From Algibacter sp. L1A34 (GTDB taxonomy: Bacteria > Bacteroidota > Bacteroidia > Flavobacteriales > Flavobacteriaceae), in assembly GCF_009796805.1 (NCBI RefSeq), contig NZ_CP047029.1, forward strand, positions 3,424,001 through 3,488,000: a DNA stretch of 64,000 nt. The letters are read 5' to 3'. The notes under the pieces were generated by a model, which had not been told where the DNA came from, did no database searches, and saw nothing but the letters and a program-made list of their open reading frames with translations. Shown here in pieces: positions 18,506 to 26,677 of this stretch (its first letter is position 1; the number at the start of each line of letters is the position of its first letter). Made by a program: the position numbers and the translations under genes.

Positions 18506-19426
18506 ATGAATTATAAAATTATTTTAATGATTTTTATATCTGCTCTTTTTTATAGCTGTCATGCACAAAAAAGCAATATAAATAGTGAAGAGAAACCCAC
18601 AGAAACAAATACCGACTATTTTGGAAACTACACGTTAAATAACAAAACGTTTGGGACAAAAACTAGTGTAGTTATAGATGGTGATTACCGTTTAATAACT
18701 ACCAATGCATTACCAAATCACGAAACGGGTGAGTACCCAAGAAAAGGGAATCCAAATAAAATTTCTGCACAAAATAAAACCTACAAAATCCCTTTAAAAC
18801 CTATTTTTACAGGAATAGCCAAATGGGCAAGAGAACCAGGTGTTGCCTTAAATGGTGTGAAATTTGAGCCAGAAACTGCAGAAATGGTAATTTGTGATAG
18901 CGGAGAAAACTTTAAAGTAGAAGCCGTACAAGATTTAATAGATTTAGGTTTAGATTTTAATAATGCCCATGTGCAACCTACAGGAGAATATCATTATCAT
19001 GGTATTGCCGAGGGATTAGTAGAGGCTTTTGATAGCAGTGAAGATTTAGTACATCTTGGTTTTGCTAAAGATGGGTTTCCAATATATTATTCAAAAAGCG
19101 GAATATATAAACCGAGTTATCAAATTATTAATGGTACTTATTCTGCAACCGATTGTACATACTCTAATCCTAAAACAAGTATAGATGTTGAATTGGATGG
19201 TGATGAGTTTGATGGTACTTTTGTATCCGATTGGGAATTTGTTAAAGGTAAAGGAGATCTAGATGAATGTAATGGTATTTACCTAAATGGTACTTATATG
19301 TATATTATTACGGATACATATCCATATGTTGGTCGGTGTTTAATGGGTGAGTTTGAAGAAGAAAGACATCCTGGTCCACCTCCTGGACGTGAAGGAAGAG
19401 GCCAGCGGCCACCAAGAAATCGATGA
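18506..19426 (+). CDS. YHYH-domain lipoprotein
   Basis: 306 residues. A lipobox (LFYSC18) predicts lipid anchoring. The YHYH domain covers roughly residues 45-280, with the naming motif at Y162-H-Y-H165 inside 'VQPTGEYHYHGIAEG', followed by 'VHLGFAKDGFPIYYS' and 'VGRCLMGEF'. The domain is widespread but biochemically obscure; its conserved His and Asp residues suggest metal binding. The last ~25 residues are Pro/Gly/Arg-rich and probably disordered. It is divergent from the TonB receptor gene and ends in its own terminator. Confidence 0.85.
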   Translation: MNYKIILMIFISALFYSCHAQKSNINSEEKPTETNTDYFGNYTLNNKTFGTKTSVVIDGDYRLITTNALPNHETGEYPRKGNPNKISAQNKTYKIPLKPIFTGIAKWAREPGVALNGVKFEPETAEMVICDSGENFKVEAVQDLIDLGLDFNNAHVQPTGEYHYHGIAEGLVEAFDSSEDLVHLGFAKDGFPIYYSKSGIYKPSYQIINGTYSATDCTYSNPKTSIDVELDGDEFDGTFVSDWEFVKGKGDLDECNGIYLNGTYMYIITDTYPYVGRCLMGEFEEERHPGPPPGREGRGQRPPRNR

Positions 19427-19465
19427 GAAAATATCAAACATAAATAGAAGTAAAATTTATGATTT

Positions 19466-19507
19466 AAAAAAGGAATTATTTCTAAAAGAAATAGTTCCTT
19501 TTTTTTT
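19466..19507 (+). terminator. rho-independent terminator after the YHYH gene
   Basis: Long stem formed by AAAAAGGAATTATTTCT and AGAAATAGTTCCTTTTT (one G-U type pair) around a 2-3-nt loop, followed by a T-rich run. Confidence 0.8.
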
Positions 19508-19583
19508 CTTTCATATAGCGTTTAGCGTTGATTTATAGTTAATTAAGTAATTGTGTTTTTTAAATGATTTTATAGCGGATAAT

Positions 19584-19613
19584 TTTGTCTTTTATATAAA
19601 ATGATTATATTTG
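19584..19613 (+). promoter_or_regulatory. promoter of the Rrf2 regulator gene with overlapping palindrome
   Basis: TTTG at 19584-19587, an 18-bp spacer and TATATTTG at 19606-19613 form a near-consensus promoter. An inverted repeat ATATAA-N5-TTATAT at 19594-19610 covers the spacer and the -7 box, a natural place for autoregulation by the Rrf2 protein encoded 20 bp downstream. Confidence 0.6.
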
Positions 19614-19633
19614 CCACATAAATAAATAGAAAT

Positions 19634-20065
19634 ATGTTTTCAAAATCTTGTGAATATGGACTTCGAGCGGTAATTTTTATTGCAGAGCAGAGCTCTAAAG
19701 GGGGAAAGGTTAGTATGGGGACAATTTCTAAAGAAATTAGTTCGCCACCTGCTTTTACTGCTAAAATTTTACAACAACTTACTAAAAGTAGCATTGTAAA
19801 ATCTATAAAAGGACCTTATGGCGGGTTTACTATTGAAGAACCCAAAATGGAAACCAAGCTTAGTGAAGTTGTAAGTTTGTTAGATGGTGATTCGATATAT
19901 AATGGGTGTGGATTAGGATTGAAACAGTGTGATGAAAACTCGCCTTGTCCGCTGCATTTCAAATTTATAGAAATTAGAGATAATCTTAAGAGCATGTTAG
20001 AAAACACGTCTCTTAGAGCATTAACTAATGATTTAAGTTTGGGTAGTTTCATTTTAAAACGATAA
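19634..20065 (+). CDS. Rrf2-family transcriptional regulator, NsrR-like
   Basis: 143 residues. The N-terminal winged helix (about 1-65; 'CEYGLRAVIFIAEQ', 'YGGFTIEEP') is typical of Rrf2. Three cysteines at 92, 99 and 105 (C-GLGLKQ-C-DENSP-C) sit where IscR and NsrR bind an iron-sulfur cluster, with spacing close to NsrR. NsrR loses its cluster on reaction with nitric oxide and derepresses detoxification genes. The regulator heads a run of same-strand genes ending in NO reductase and truncated haemoglobin, which strongly supports NO sensing. Gene name withheld because NsrR and other Rrf2 members cannot be separated by eye. Confidence 0.85.
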   Translation: MFSKSCEYGLRAVIFIAEQSSKGGKVSMGTISKEISSPPAFTAKILQQLTKSSIVKSIKGPYGGFTIEEPKMETKLSEVVSLLDGDSIYNGCGLGLKQCDENSPCPLHFKFIEIRDNLKSMLENTSLRALTNDLSLGSFILKR

Positions 20066-20106
20066 AATTTAATTAAATAAAAGATAAAAAGGTCTTTTAG
20101 TCTTGT

Positions 20107-20580
20107 ATGGAAAAGCGAACAACATTTATTATTGAAATCACCTTTATATGGGTAGGGTATATATGTGCCATTAGTTTTATGGAAGCATGGCTAAAATTTA
20201 GAGCGCCCGGTATCACAATAGAATTAGGTTTAGGCATTGGGCAATTAGTGTTTAATGCGCTTAATAAGGTAGAGATTATATGTGCTGCCTTAATTATCGT
20301 AATAAGCTTAAGCTATAAAGAAAACCCAAAAAATAATTTTAAATGGCTTTTTATTATCACTGTGTTTATTGTGTTATTACAAAGCTTTTGGTTATTACCA
20401 GCTTTAGATGAACGTGCCGTTTTAGTAATGAATAACCAAAGCGTTCCAAAAAGTAGTTTGCATTTATGGTTTGTTTTATGTGAAGTTATAAAGGTGACGT
20501 GTTTAGTACTTTATGGTATTTCGAAATTTAAAATTAGTAAAACAAAATTTATAAAAAATGATTATGCTTTGTTTATATAA
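20107..20580 (+). CDS. four-helix membrane protein of the NO locus
   Basis: 157 residues with about four hydrophobic helices (approximately 8-26, 45-68, 78-98, 122-142) and short loops, so an inner-membrane protein. A Trp/Glu-containing first helix ('SFMEAWLKFRAPG') is distinctive. I do not recognise a named family. It sits between the Rrf2 regulator and a ferredoxin gene, overlaps the latter by 23 bp, and is therefore probably part of the NO-response operon. Confidence 0.7.
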   Translation: MEKRTTFIIEITFIWVGYICAISFMEAWLKFRAPGITIELGLGIGQLVFNALNKVEIICAALIIVISLSYKENPKNNFKWLFIITVFIVLLQSFWLLPALDERAVLVMNNQSVPKSSLHLWFVLCEVIKVTCLVLYGISKFKISKTKFIKNDYALFI

Positions 20581-20875
20581 AGTAACCATAATCGATACTA
20601 TAGGTGAAAGTCATGCCATTAATTTTAAGCGCTTTGAATACCCTAACCTCATGGAGCTAATTATCGATAATACTTATGATGATATTGGGGATTGTAAAGG
20701 ACGTGCTATGTGCAAAACCTGTTTTGTAGAACCTATTGAAAATGAAATTGAAAAAGATATAAATAATATAAGTTTTATAAACACACCAGAAACTATGGAC
20801 TATTTATTTGCATGCCAGATTATAGTTGATAAAAATATAAACAATCACACATTTAGAATTTTAGATAGAGATTAA
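20558..20875 (+). CDS. [2Fe-2S] ferredoxin, adrenodoxin/Isc type
   Basis: 105 residues. Cysteines at 46, 52, 55 and 86 have the C-x5-C-x2-C...C spacing of adrenodoxin-type [2Fe-2S] ferredoxins, within 'GDCKGRAMCKTCFVEP' and 'DYLFACQIIV'. It would be a soluble one-electron carrier. The start overlaps the membrane-protein gene; Met-1 (20558) and Met-3 (20564) are both possible. A ferredoxin in an NO-detoxification operon could supply electrons to the truncated haemoglobin or reduce a damaged cluster; that is inference. Confidence 0.82.
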   Translation: MIMLCLYKVTIIDTIGESHAINFKRFEYPNLMELIIDNTYDDIGDCKGRAMCKTCFVEPIENEIEKDINNISFINTPETMDYLFACQIIVDKNINNHTFRILDRD

Positions 20876-20934
20876 AACAATATAAACTGATAACCTCAGC
20901 GCAATTTTGCATAACAATTAAAATAGAAACTATT

Positions 20935-21276
20935 ATGAAAACAGCATCAATAACAGAAAACCTTATTTATAGTGAAGATAGACCAATTGTAACAATTTTA
21001 TTAAAAACAGACACAACTAGAGAAATTAGAATTGCGTTCAAAAAAGGACAACTTATGAAGGAACACAAAGCACCGTTCCCTATAGTAGTGGAGATTTTTG
21101 AAGGTGAAATTGAATTTGGAGTAAACGGAGAACAACAAATATTAAAAAAAGGAGCCATTTTAGCGTTAGACGCCAATGTGCCTCACGATTTAAAGGGATT
21201 AGAAGATTCTATTATTAGACTATCCATTTCTATCGCAGATAAAGTACAACGTGTAGAAGACGTTACTAAATTATAA
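20935..21276 (+). CDS. small cupin-domain protein
   Basis: 113 residues forming a single cupin barrel: 'MKEHKAPFPIVVEIFEGEIEFGVNGE' (motif 1, with H-x-A-x-x-x-x-x-x-x-G replacing the full metal set) and 'LALDANVPHDLKG' (motif 2 with one His). Such cupins are frequent next to flavobacterial NO and nitrite genes, with unknown activity. It lies 33 bp before the NO reductase start on the same strand and is probably co-transcribed with it. Confidence 0.8.
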   Translation: MKTASITENLIYSEDRPIVTILLKTDTTREIRIAFKKGQLMKEHKAPFPIVVEIFEGEIEFGVNGEQQILKKGAILALDANVPHDLKGLEDSIIRLSISIADKVQRVEDVTKL

Positions 21277-21309
21277 TTTTTTTAAAAAAACTAATAAAAA
21301 ACAATCACA

Positions 21310-23532
21310 ATGAAAAAAGTTTGGATCGCATTTTCCAGCGTCGTAATTCTTTCCTTTATCGCATTAATTTGGGTAGGAACAGAAGTGTATCAAAAACAAC
21401 CGCCGATTCCTAAAACGGTTATTATAAAAGAAACAGGAGAAACTGTATTTACTAAAGAAGATATTCAAATAGGGCAAAATGTTTGGGAGTCTATTGGAGG
21501 TATGGAAGTAGGTTCCATTTGGGGGCATGGTAGTTATGTGGCGCCAGATTGGAGTGCCGATTGGATACACAAAGAAGCCATTTTTTTACTTGATACTTGG
21601 GCGAAAAAAGACTTTAATACAAGCTACGAAAGTTTAGATGTAGAACCGAAAGCGGCTTTAAAAGCACGTTTAATTAAAACAATAAAAACAAACACGTATA
21701 ATCCATTAGATGAAAGTGTTACCATTACAAAAGATAGATATGATGCTATTGTAGAAAACTCAAAACATTATGCTGATATTTTTTCTAATGGACATGAAAA
21801 ATATGCTATTCCAGAAGGCGCTTTAGTTGATGTTGAAAAGCTAGAACAATTAAACGCATTTTTATTTTGGACTTCTTGGGCTGCAAGTACAAACCGTCCA
21901 GAAAAAGATTATACATATACATCTAACTGGCCACACGAGCCATTAATTGGTAATACTATAACTCCCGACTCTCAAATGTGGTCTGGATTTTCGGTAGTAT
22001 TGTTAATTCTTTTTATTGGAATTCTAGCGTATTACTATCTTAGAAAACATGAAAAAGGGGATGCCATTATTCATCCAAAAGAAGATCCATTAGACACTCT
22101 TATTCTTACTAAATCGCAAAAATCGGTTTTAAAATATTTCATAGTTATTTCATTATTAATTGCTTTGCAAGTTGTTTTAGGAGCGGTAACAGTGCATTAC
22201 ACTGTAGAAGGTCAAGCCTTTTTTGGTATGGATTTATCAAGTATTTTACCATATTCAATAACAAGAACTTGGCATACACAATTAGCCGTGTTTTGGATAG
22301 CTGCGACATGGTTGGCTACAGGATTATTTTTAGCACCCATGATTAGTGGTAAAGAAATGAAATTTCAAGTATTTGGTATTAATTTCCTTTTCGGTGCTTT
22401 ATTAGTAATCGTTTTAGGTTCGCTAGTAGGTGAATGGTTAGGCGTACACCAATTTTTAGATTTAACAACCAATTTCTTCTTTGGTCATCAAGGTTACGAG
22501 TATATGGATCTTGGGCGTTTCTGGCAAATATTCTTAGCCATTGGGCTTGTTTTATGGGTGTTAATGGTTGGTAGACATGTAGTGTTTGCTATCAAGAAAA
22601 ATGACGATTCTAAACATTTACTAATTATATTATTGATTTCTGTAATTGCTATTGGTATGTTTTTCTTTTCAGGATTAATGTATGGTGAAAACAGTAGTTT
22701 ACCTGTAATTAATTATTGGAGATGGTGGTTAGTTCACCTTTGGGTAGAAGGGTTCTTTGAAGTTTTTGCAACCGTAATAATCGCGTTTATTTTCTTAAGA
22801 ATGAAGATTCTTTCAGCTAAAACAGCTGGACGTGCATCTATAGCCTCTGCTACTATATTTTTAGCCGGTGGAATTATAGGAACACTTCACCATTTATATT
22901 ATTCAGGCACACCTGTACAAGCTATTGCTTTAGGAGCCACGTTTAGTGCTTTAGAAGTAGTGCCGTTAACCTTAATGGGCTTTGAAATTCGTGAAAACTG
23001 GAACCTTTTAAAAGAACATAAATGGATGCAAAAATACAAATGGCCTATTTTCTTCTTTATTTCGGTATCTTTTTGGAACATGGTTGGAGCTGGTGTGTTT
23101 GGTTTCTTAATTAATCCTCCAATTGCTTTGTATTATATTCAAGGATTAAATACTACAGCAGTACACGCTCACACCGCATTATTTGGGGTTTATGGCTTGC
23201 TAGGTATGGGATTCATTATTATTTGCTTACGTTTTTATTCCGATCGTGTTTGGGAGTCTACAAAACTAAAACGTGCCTTTTGGCTCTTAAACATTGGTTT
23301 AGTTGCTATGGTTGTTTTTAGTATGTTGCCTGTTGGAATAATACAAGCTTACACGTCTATAACAAAAGGATATTCGTTTGCACGTAGTGCCGATTTATTA
23401 TACTCTCCAACAGTTCAAACTTTAAAATGGATGCGTATGATAGGTGATGTAATTTTCTCTGTAGGTATATTTTATTTCTGCTGGTTTACTATAAAAGAAA
23501 CTATTTACTGTTTAAAAAGAAAAACGAATTAA
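21310..23532 (+). CDS. norB: quinol-dependent nitric oxide reductase (single-subunit qNOR)
   Basis: 740 residues, the length of quinol-oxidising NorB/NorZ. An N-terminal membrane anchor and periplasmic cytochrome-c-like domain without haem (about 1-215, 'GQNVWESIGGMEVGSIWGHGSY') precede a 12-helix haem-copper-oxidase core. Haem and non-haem iron ligands are visible: 'RTWHTQLAVFW', 'LVHLWVEGFFEVFATV', 'GTLHHLYYSG' and 'AVHAHTALFG'. It reduces 2 NO to N2O with electrons from quinol at the inner membrane. No nitrite reductase or N2O reductase genes are nearby, which favours NO detoxification over full denitrification. Confidence 0.95.
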   Translation: MKKVWIAFSSVVILSFIALIWVGTEVYQKQPPIPKTVIIKETGETVFTKEDIQIGQNVWESIGGMEVGSIWGHGSYVAPDWSADWIHKEAIFLLDTWAKKDFNTSYESLDVEPKAALKARLIKTIKTNTYNPLDESVTITKDRYDAIVENSKHYADIFSNGHEKYAIPEGALVDVEKLEQLNAFLFWTSWAASTNRPEKDYTYTSNWPHEPLIGNTITPDSQMWSGFSVVLLILFIGILAYYYLRKHEKGDAIIHPKEDPLDTLILTKSQKSVLKYFIVISLLIALQVVLGAVTVHYTVEGQAFFGMDLSSILPYSITRTWHTQLAVFWIAATWLATGLFLAPMISGKEMKFQVFGINFLFGALLVIVLGSLVGEWLGVHQFLDLTTNFFFGHQGYEYMDLGRFWQIFLAIGLVLWVLMVGRHVVFAIKKNDDSKHLLIILLISVIAIGMFFFSGLMYGENSSLPVINYWRWWLVHLWVEGFFEVFATVIIAFIFLRMKILSAKTAGRASIASATIFLAGGIIGTLHHLYYSGTPVQAIALGATFSALEVVPLTLMGFEIRENWNLLKEHKWMQKYKWPIFFFISVSFWNMVGAGVFGFLINPPIALYYIQGLNTTAVHAHTALFGVYGLLGMGFIIICLRFYSDRVWESTKLKRAFWLLNIGLVAMVVFSMLPVGIIQAYTSITKGYSFARSADLLYSPTVQTLKWMRMIGDVIFSVGIFYFCWFTIKETIYCLKRKTN

Positions 23533-23542
23533 TTAATTTAAA

Positions 23543-23944
23543 ATGAAGCAAATAGAAAACAGAGCAGACGTAAATAAACTAGTATCCGAATTTTATAGAA
23601 TTGTAAGGAAAGACGATTTATTAGGTCCTATTTTTAATCATCATTTAACAGATGAACAATGGCCGCCGCATATTGAAAAACTTACCGATTTCTGGGTGAC
23701 CAGTTTATTTGGAGAAGCCTGTTTTAAAGGAAATCCAAGCCAAGCGCACGTAAAAGTGGATAAAAACTTAAATTATGGTATGCACCAAGACCATTTTAAT
23801 CGTTGGTTAAAACTTTGGGCAGCAACGATTGATAGTTTATTTGAAGGCGCTTTAGCAAATCGAGCTAAAGATGCATCACAACGTATGGCCATGGGGCAAT
23901 TTGCTCATGTTTATAAAAAAAGACCAGAAGATTGTAAACATTAA
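23543..23944 (+). CDS. group III truncated haemoglobin
   Basis: 133 residues, the usual length for group III (trHbP) globins. 'LVSEFYRIVRKDDLLGPIFN' and the Trp-rich 'FWVTSLFGEACFKGNP' with 'HVKVDKNL...HFNRWLKLWAATID' match the family's pattern, including the proximal His region. It starts 10 bp after the norB stop, so the two are co-transcribed. Truncated haemoglobins dioxygenate or reduce NO and bind O2; pairing with qNOR supports an NO-detoxifying role in the cytosol. Confidence 0.9.
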   Translation: MKQIENRADVNKLVSEFYRIVRKDDLLGPIFNHHLTDEQWPPHIEKLTDFWVTSLFGEACFKGNPSQAHVKVDKNLNYGMHQDHFNRWLKLWAATIDSLFEGALANRAKDASQRMAMGQFAHVYKKRPEDCKH

Positions 23945-24284
23945 AATTATGAAATAGAATATTTATTTTATTAAGATTCTTTTAAAACGGATCCTTTAAA
24001 TTCAATACTTACTGTATTAATCCAAAGATTATTATTTAGTTTTCGGTTTATCAGAAAAGCAACTTCTTTAATAGTTGTTATGGGTATTGAGTTTTTTGGA
24101 TCTGTTTTTATTTTGTTATATAAAGGTTTTAGAGACATTATAATCATATGGTAAATTATATTTAAAATCGATAAAAGGTAAATTAATTCGTTAAAAAGCA
24201 TTTTTTATTAAATCAGCTTGATTTTTTAATTTAAATCGTTGTAATGCACTTTTTTGTCGATTAAATTCGCTTTTTTAAAGATAA
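23945..24284. other. 340-bp spacer with one doubtful small frame
   Basis: Between the haemoglobin and the S74 repeat protein. The only content is a weak minus-strand frame, listed separately. No clear -7 element was found for the gene on the right. Confidence 0.5.
23971..24201 (-). CDS. doubtful small hypothetical protein
   Basis: 76 codons from ATG 24201. The N-terminus is hydrophobic and the C-terminal half ('SIPITTIKEVAFLINRKLN') has reasonable composition for a protein, but no family is recognised and no promoter is visible. It could be a shadow of non-coding DNA. Confidence 0.28.
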   Translation of the reverse strand: MLFNELIYLLSILNIIYHMIIMSLKPLYNKIKTDPKNSIPITTIKEVAFLINRKLNNNLWINTVSIEFKGSVLKES

Positions 24285-24296
24285 ATGCTATATAAA

Positions 24297-26669
24297 ATGA
24301 AAAACTTAACCTTATTAATACTGTTTTTTAGTATTAATATTTTCTCTCAGGTAGGTGTAAATACAGTTGCACCAGATCCGTCTTCTATTTTAGATGTTAC
24401 TAGTTCCGATAAAGGAATTTTAATTCCAAGAATAAGTTTATTATCAAAAACAGATGTTGCTACCATAACTTCACCTTTAACTAGTTTGTTAGTTTATAAT
24501 ACCGCTACTATTGCAGATGTAACTCCAGGATATTATTATTGGAATGGGACAGAATGGTTGAAATTAGCAACATCGACAACATTTGGTGGAGCCTGGAGTA
24601 TTTTAGGTAATTCTGGAACTGATGACACCGTCAATTTTATTGGAACTACAGATGATCAAGATTTGGTTTTTAAACGCAATAATGTACAGGCTGGTTTATT
24701 AGATGCTAATAATGTCTCATTTGGGGTTAATAGTTTACCGCTTAGTACTACAGGTACAGATAATGCAAGTTTTGGTGTAAATGCTATGTCTTCTAATACA
24801 TCTGGAGGACAAAATACAGCTGTTGGCCAAAACGCTTTAAGAGATAACCTAAGTGGAGGTAGTAATACTGCAGTAGGTTTTAATACGCTTATTGCAAATA
24901 CTGCGAGTTCTAATACAGGAATTGGATCAAGCTCGCTTGTTAATAATACTTCTGGTTCTGGTAATACAGGAGTTGGGTCGTTAACCTTAAATCAAAATAC
25001 TACAGGAGGAAACAATACTGCAATAGGTATGCAATCACTAACTAAAAACACAACAGGAACTAATAATACTGCAACTGGTATTTTCTCTTTATTTGATAAT
25101 ACAACAGGAACACATAACACAGCAAGTGGGTCAGAATCTTTAACTCTCAATACTAGTGGTGATTACAATACCGCTGTTGGTACTAATGCTTTGTATTCTA
25201 ATAAGACTGCTAATGAAAATACTGCAGTTGGAGCAAATTCTCTTTTTTCGAATACAACAGGAACTCGAAATACAGCAATGGGAACAAATGCTTTACAATC
25301 GAACATAACAGCTAGCAACAATACCGCATTTGGAGAAAACACACTTCAATCGAATACAACTGGAAGTAGTAATGTGGCTTTAGGAGTGTTAGCGCTTTCA
25401 ACCAATAATGGGCATTATAATTCTGCAACAGGAGTAAATGCCTTGGCATCTAATACAACAGCAAGTTATAATACGGCCAACGGGTATAATTCGTTAACAA
25501 ATAATACTACAGGAAGTAGTAATATAGCTATGGGTGCAAATTCGCTTTATTCTAATTTGACAGGAGCTAGTAATACTGCAATGGGAGCAAATTCACTTTA
25601 CAGTAATATTTCAGGTGGGAATAATACAGCGATAGGTAGTTCTTCTCTTAGGGATAATACTACAGGAGTTAATAATACGGCAATGGGAACTAATGCACTT
25701 AGCAATAATATTACAGGGAATAATAATACAACAAGTGGTGTTAATTCAATGTTGTACAATACTACAGGATCAGGTAATACAGCTAGTGGCGTAAATTCAC
25801 TTTTAAATAATACAATTGGCTTATACAACACTGCTATAGGGCAAGGAGCCCTTAGTGGTAATTTAGAAGGTAATTATAATATAGGAATTGGTGTAAATAC
25901 ACTTAATGCTAACACCACAGGTGATTTTAATACTGCTACTGGTGGAGCTTCTCTAGGGAGTAATACTACAGGACTGCGCAATACCACTTCTGGTTATAGC
26001 TCTTTATCAGGAAATACTATTGGAAGTAACAATACAGGCATGGGATATATAGCACTTAGTGCTAACACTGAAGGTGATTTTAACTCAGCATTTGGTTATC
26101 AGTCGCTTAGGTTAAATACTACAGGTAATAATAACACAGGTATTGGTTACAGAGCCTTAGATAACGTAACAACAGGTAGTAATAACACCGCAATAGGTTA
26201 CTTATCTTCAGTGCCAGATCCAACAGCAGATAACCAAGTAAGAATTGGTGGGACAGCAATAACATACGCAGGAGTGCAAGTAGCGTGGGATATTACTTCA
26301 GATAGAAGATGGAAAAACACTATTGAAGATTCAGACTTAGGATTAGACTTTATTAATAAATTACGCCCAGTATCTTATTTTAGAAACAACGACAAAAGGA
26401 ATAAATTAGAATACGGTTTTATAGCTCAGGAGTTAAAGCAAGCTTTAAAAACAAGTAGTTCAAAAATAAACGGAATTATTACAGAAGATTCCGAAGGCAT
26501 GTTAAGTGTAAGGTATAACGATTTAATGGCGCCAATGGTAAAAGCTATTCAGCAACAAACTAAAGAAATTCAAGTTTTAAAATCTGAAAATGAAGCCTTA
26601 AAGTTAAGGCAGTTAACCATGGAAAACGATTTAAAAGAAATCAAAAAATTATTATTAAGTAAGAAATAA
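24297..26669 (+). CDS. secreted repeat protein with C-terminal S74 chaperone/autoprotease domain
   Basis: I chose ATG 24297, which gives a clean signal peptide (MKN...NIFSQ); an in-frame ATG lies 12 bp upstream. The mature N-terminus 'VGVNTVAPDPSSILDVTSSDKGILIPR' is the standard opening of flavobacterial fibre-like proteins. Twenty-nine near-perfect 17-residue repeats (consensus about TGxxNTAxGxNSLxxNT; codons 24750-26222) form a regular beta-solenoid-like stalk. The end is a peptidase S74 domain: the catalytic dyad fits Ser in 'TSDRRWK' (codon 26298-26300) with Lys five residues later, then 'LRPVSYFR', 'YGFIAQEL' and a coiled-coil tail. S74 domains trimerise fibres and cut themselves off. 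Probably a surface fibre or adhesin. Confidence 0.85.
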   Translation: MKNLTLLILFFSINIFSQVGVNTVAPDPSSILDVTSSDKGILIPRISLLSKTDVATITSPLTSLLVYNTATIADVTPGYYYWNGTEWLKLATSTTFGGAWSILGNSGTDDTVNFIGTTDDQDLVFKRNNVQAGLLDANNVSFGVNSLPLSTTGTDNASFGVNAMSSNTSGGQNTAVGQNALRDNLSGGSNTAVGFNTLIANTASSNTGIGSSSLVNNTSGSGNTGVGSLTLNQNTTGGNNTAIGMQSLTKNTTGTNNTATGIFSLFDNTTGTHNTASGSESLTLNTSGDYNTAVGTNALYSNKTANENTAVGANSLFSNTTGTRNTAMGTNALQSNITASNNTAFGENTLQSNTTGSSNVALGVLALSTNNGHYNSATGVNALASNTTASYNTANGYNSLTNNTTGSSNIAMGANSLYSNLTGASNTAMGANSLYSNISGGNNTAIGSSSLRDNTTGVNNTAMGTNALSNNITGNNNTTSGVNSMLYNTTGSGNTASGVNSLLNNTIGLYNTAIGQGALSGNLEGNYNIGIGVNTLNANTTGDFNTATGGASLGSNTTGLRNTTSGYSSLSGNTIGSNNTGMGYIALSANTEGDFNSAFGYQSLRLNTTGNNNTGIGYRALDNVTTGSNNTAIGYLSSVPDPTADNQVRIGGTAITYAGVQVAWDITSDRRWKNTIEDSDLGLDFINKLRPVSYFRNNDKRNKLEYGFIAQELKQALKTSSSKINGIITEDSEGMLSVRYNDLMAPMVKAIQQQTKEIQVLKSENEALKLRQLTMENDLKEIKKLLLSKK
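24750..26222 (+). repeat. 29 degenerate 51-bp tandem repeats inside the S74 protein gene
   Basis: Each unit encodes 17 residues (two units have 16) with the core N-T-A-x-G at positions 5-9. DNA copies differ strongly while the protein pattern is kept, so the array is old and selected at protein level. Confidence 0.9.
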
Positions 26670-26677
26670 TTTAGTCG

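Noticed and set aside
24750-26222. Regular 51-bp periodicity that might suggest a CRISPR array or satellite
   Set aside because: The repeat is in one continuous reading frame, copies diverge in DNA but not in protein pattern, and there are no unique spacers.
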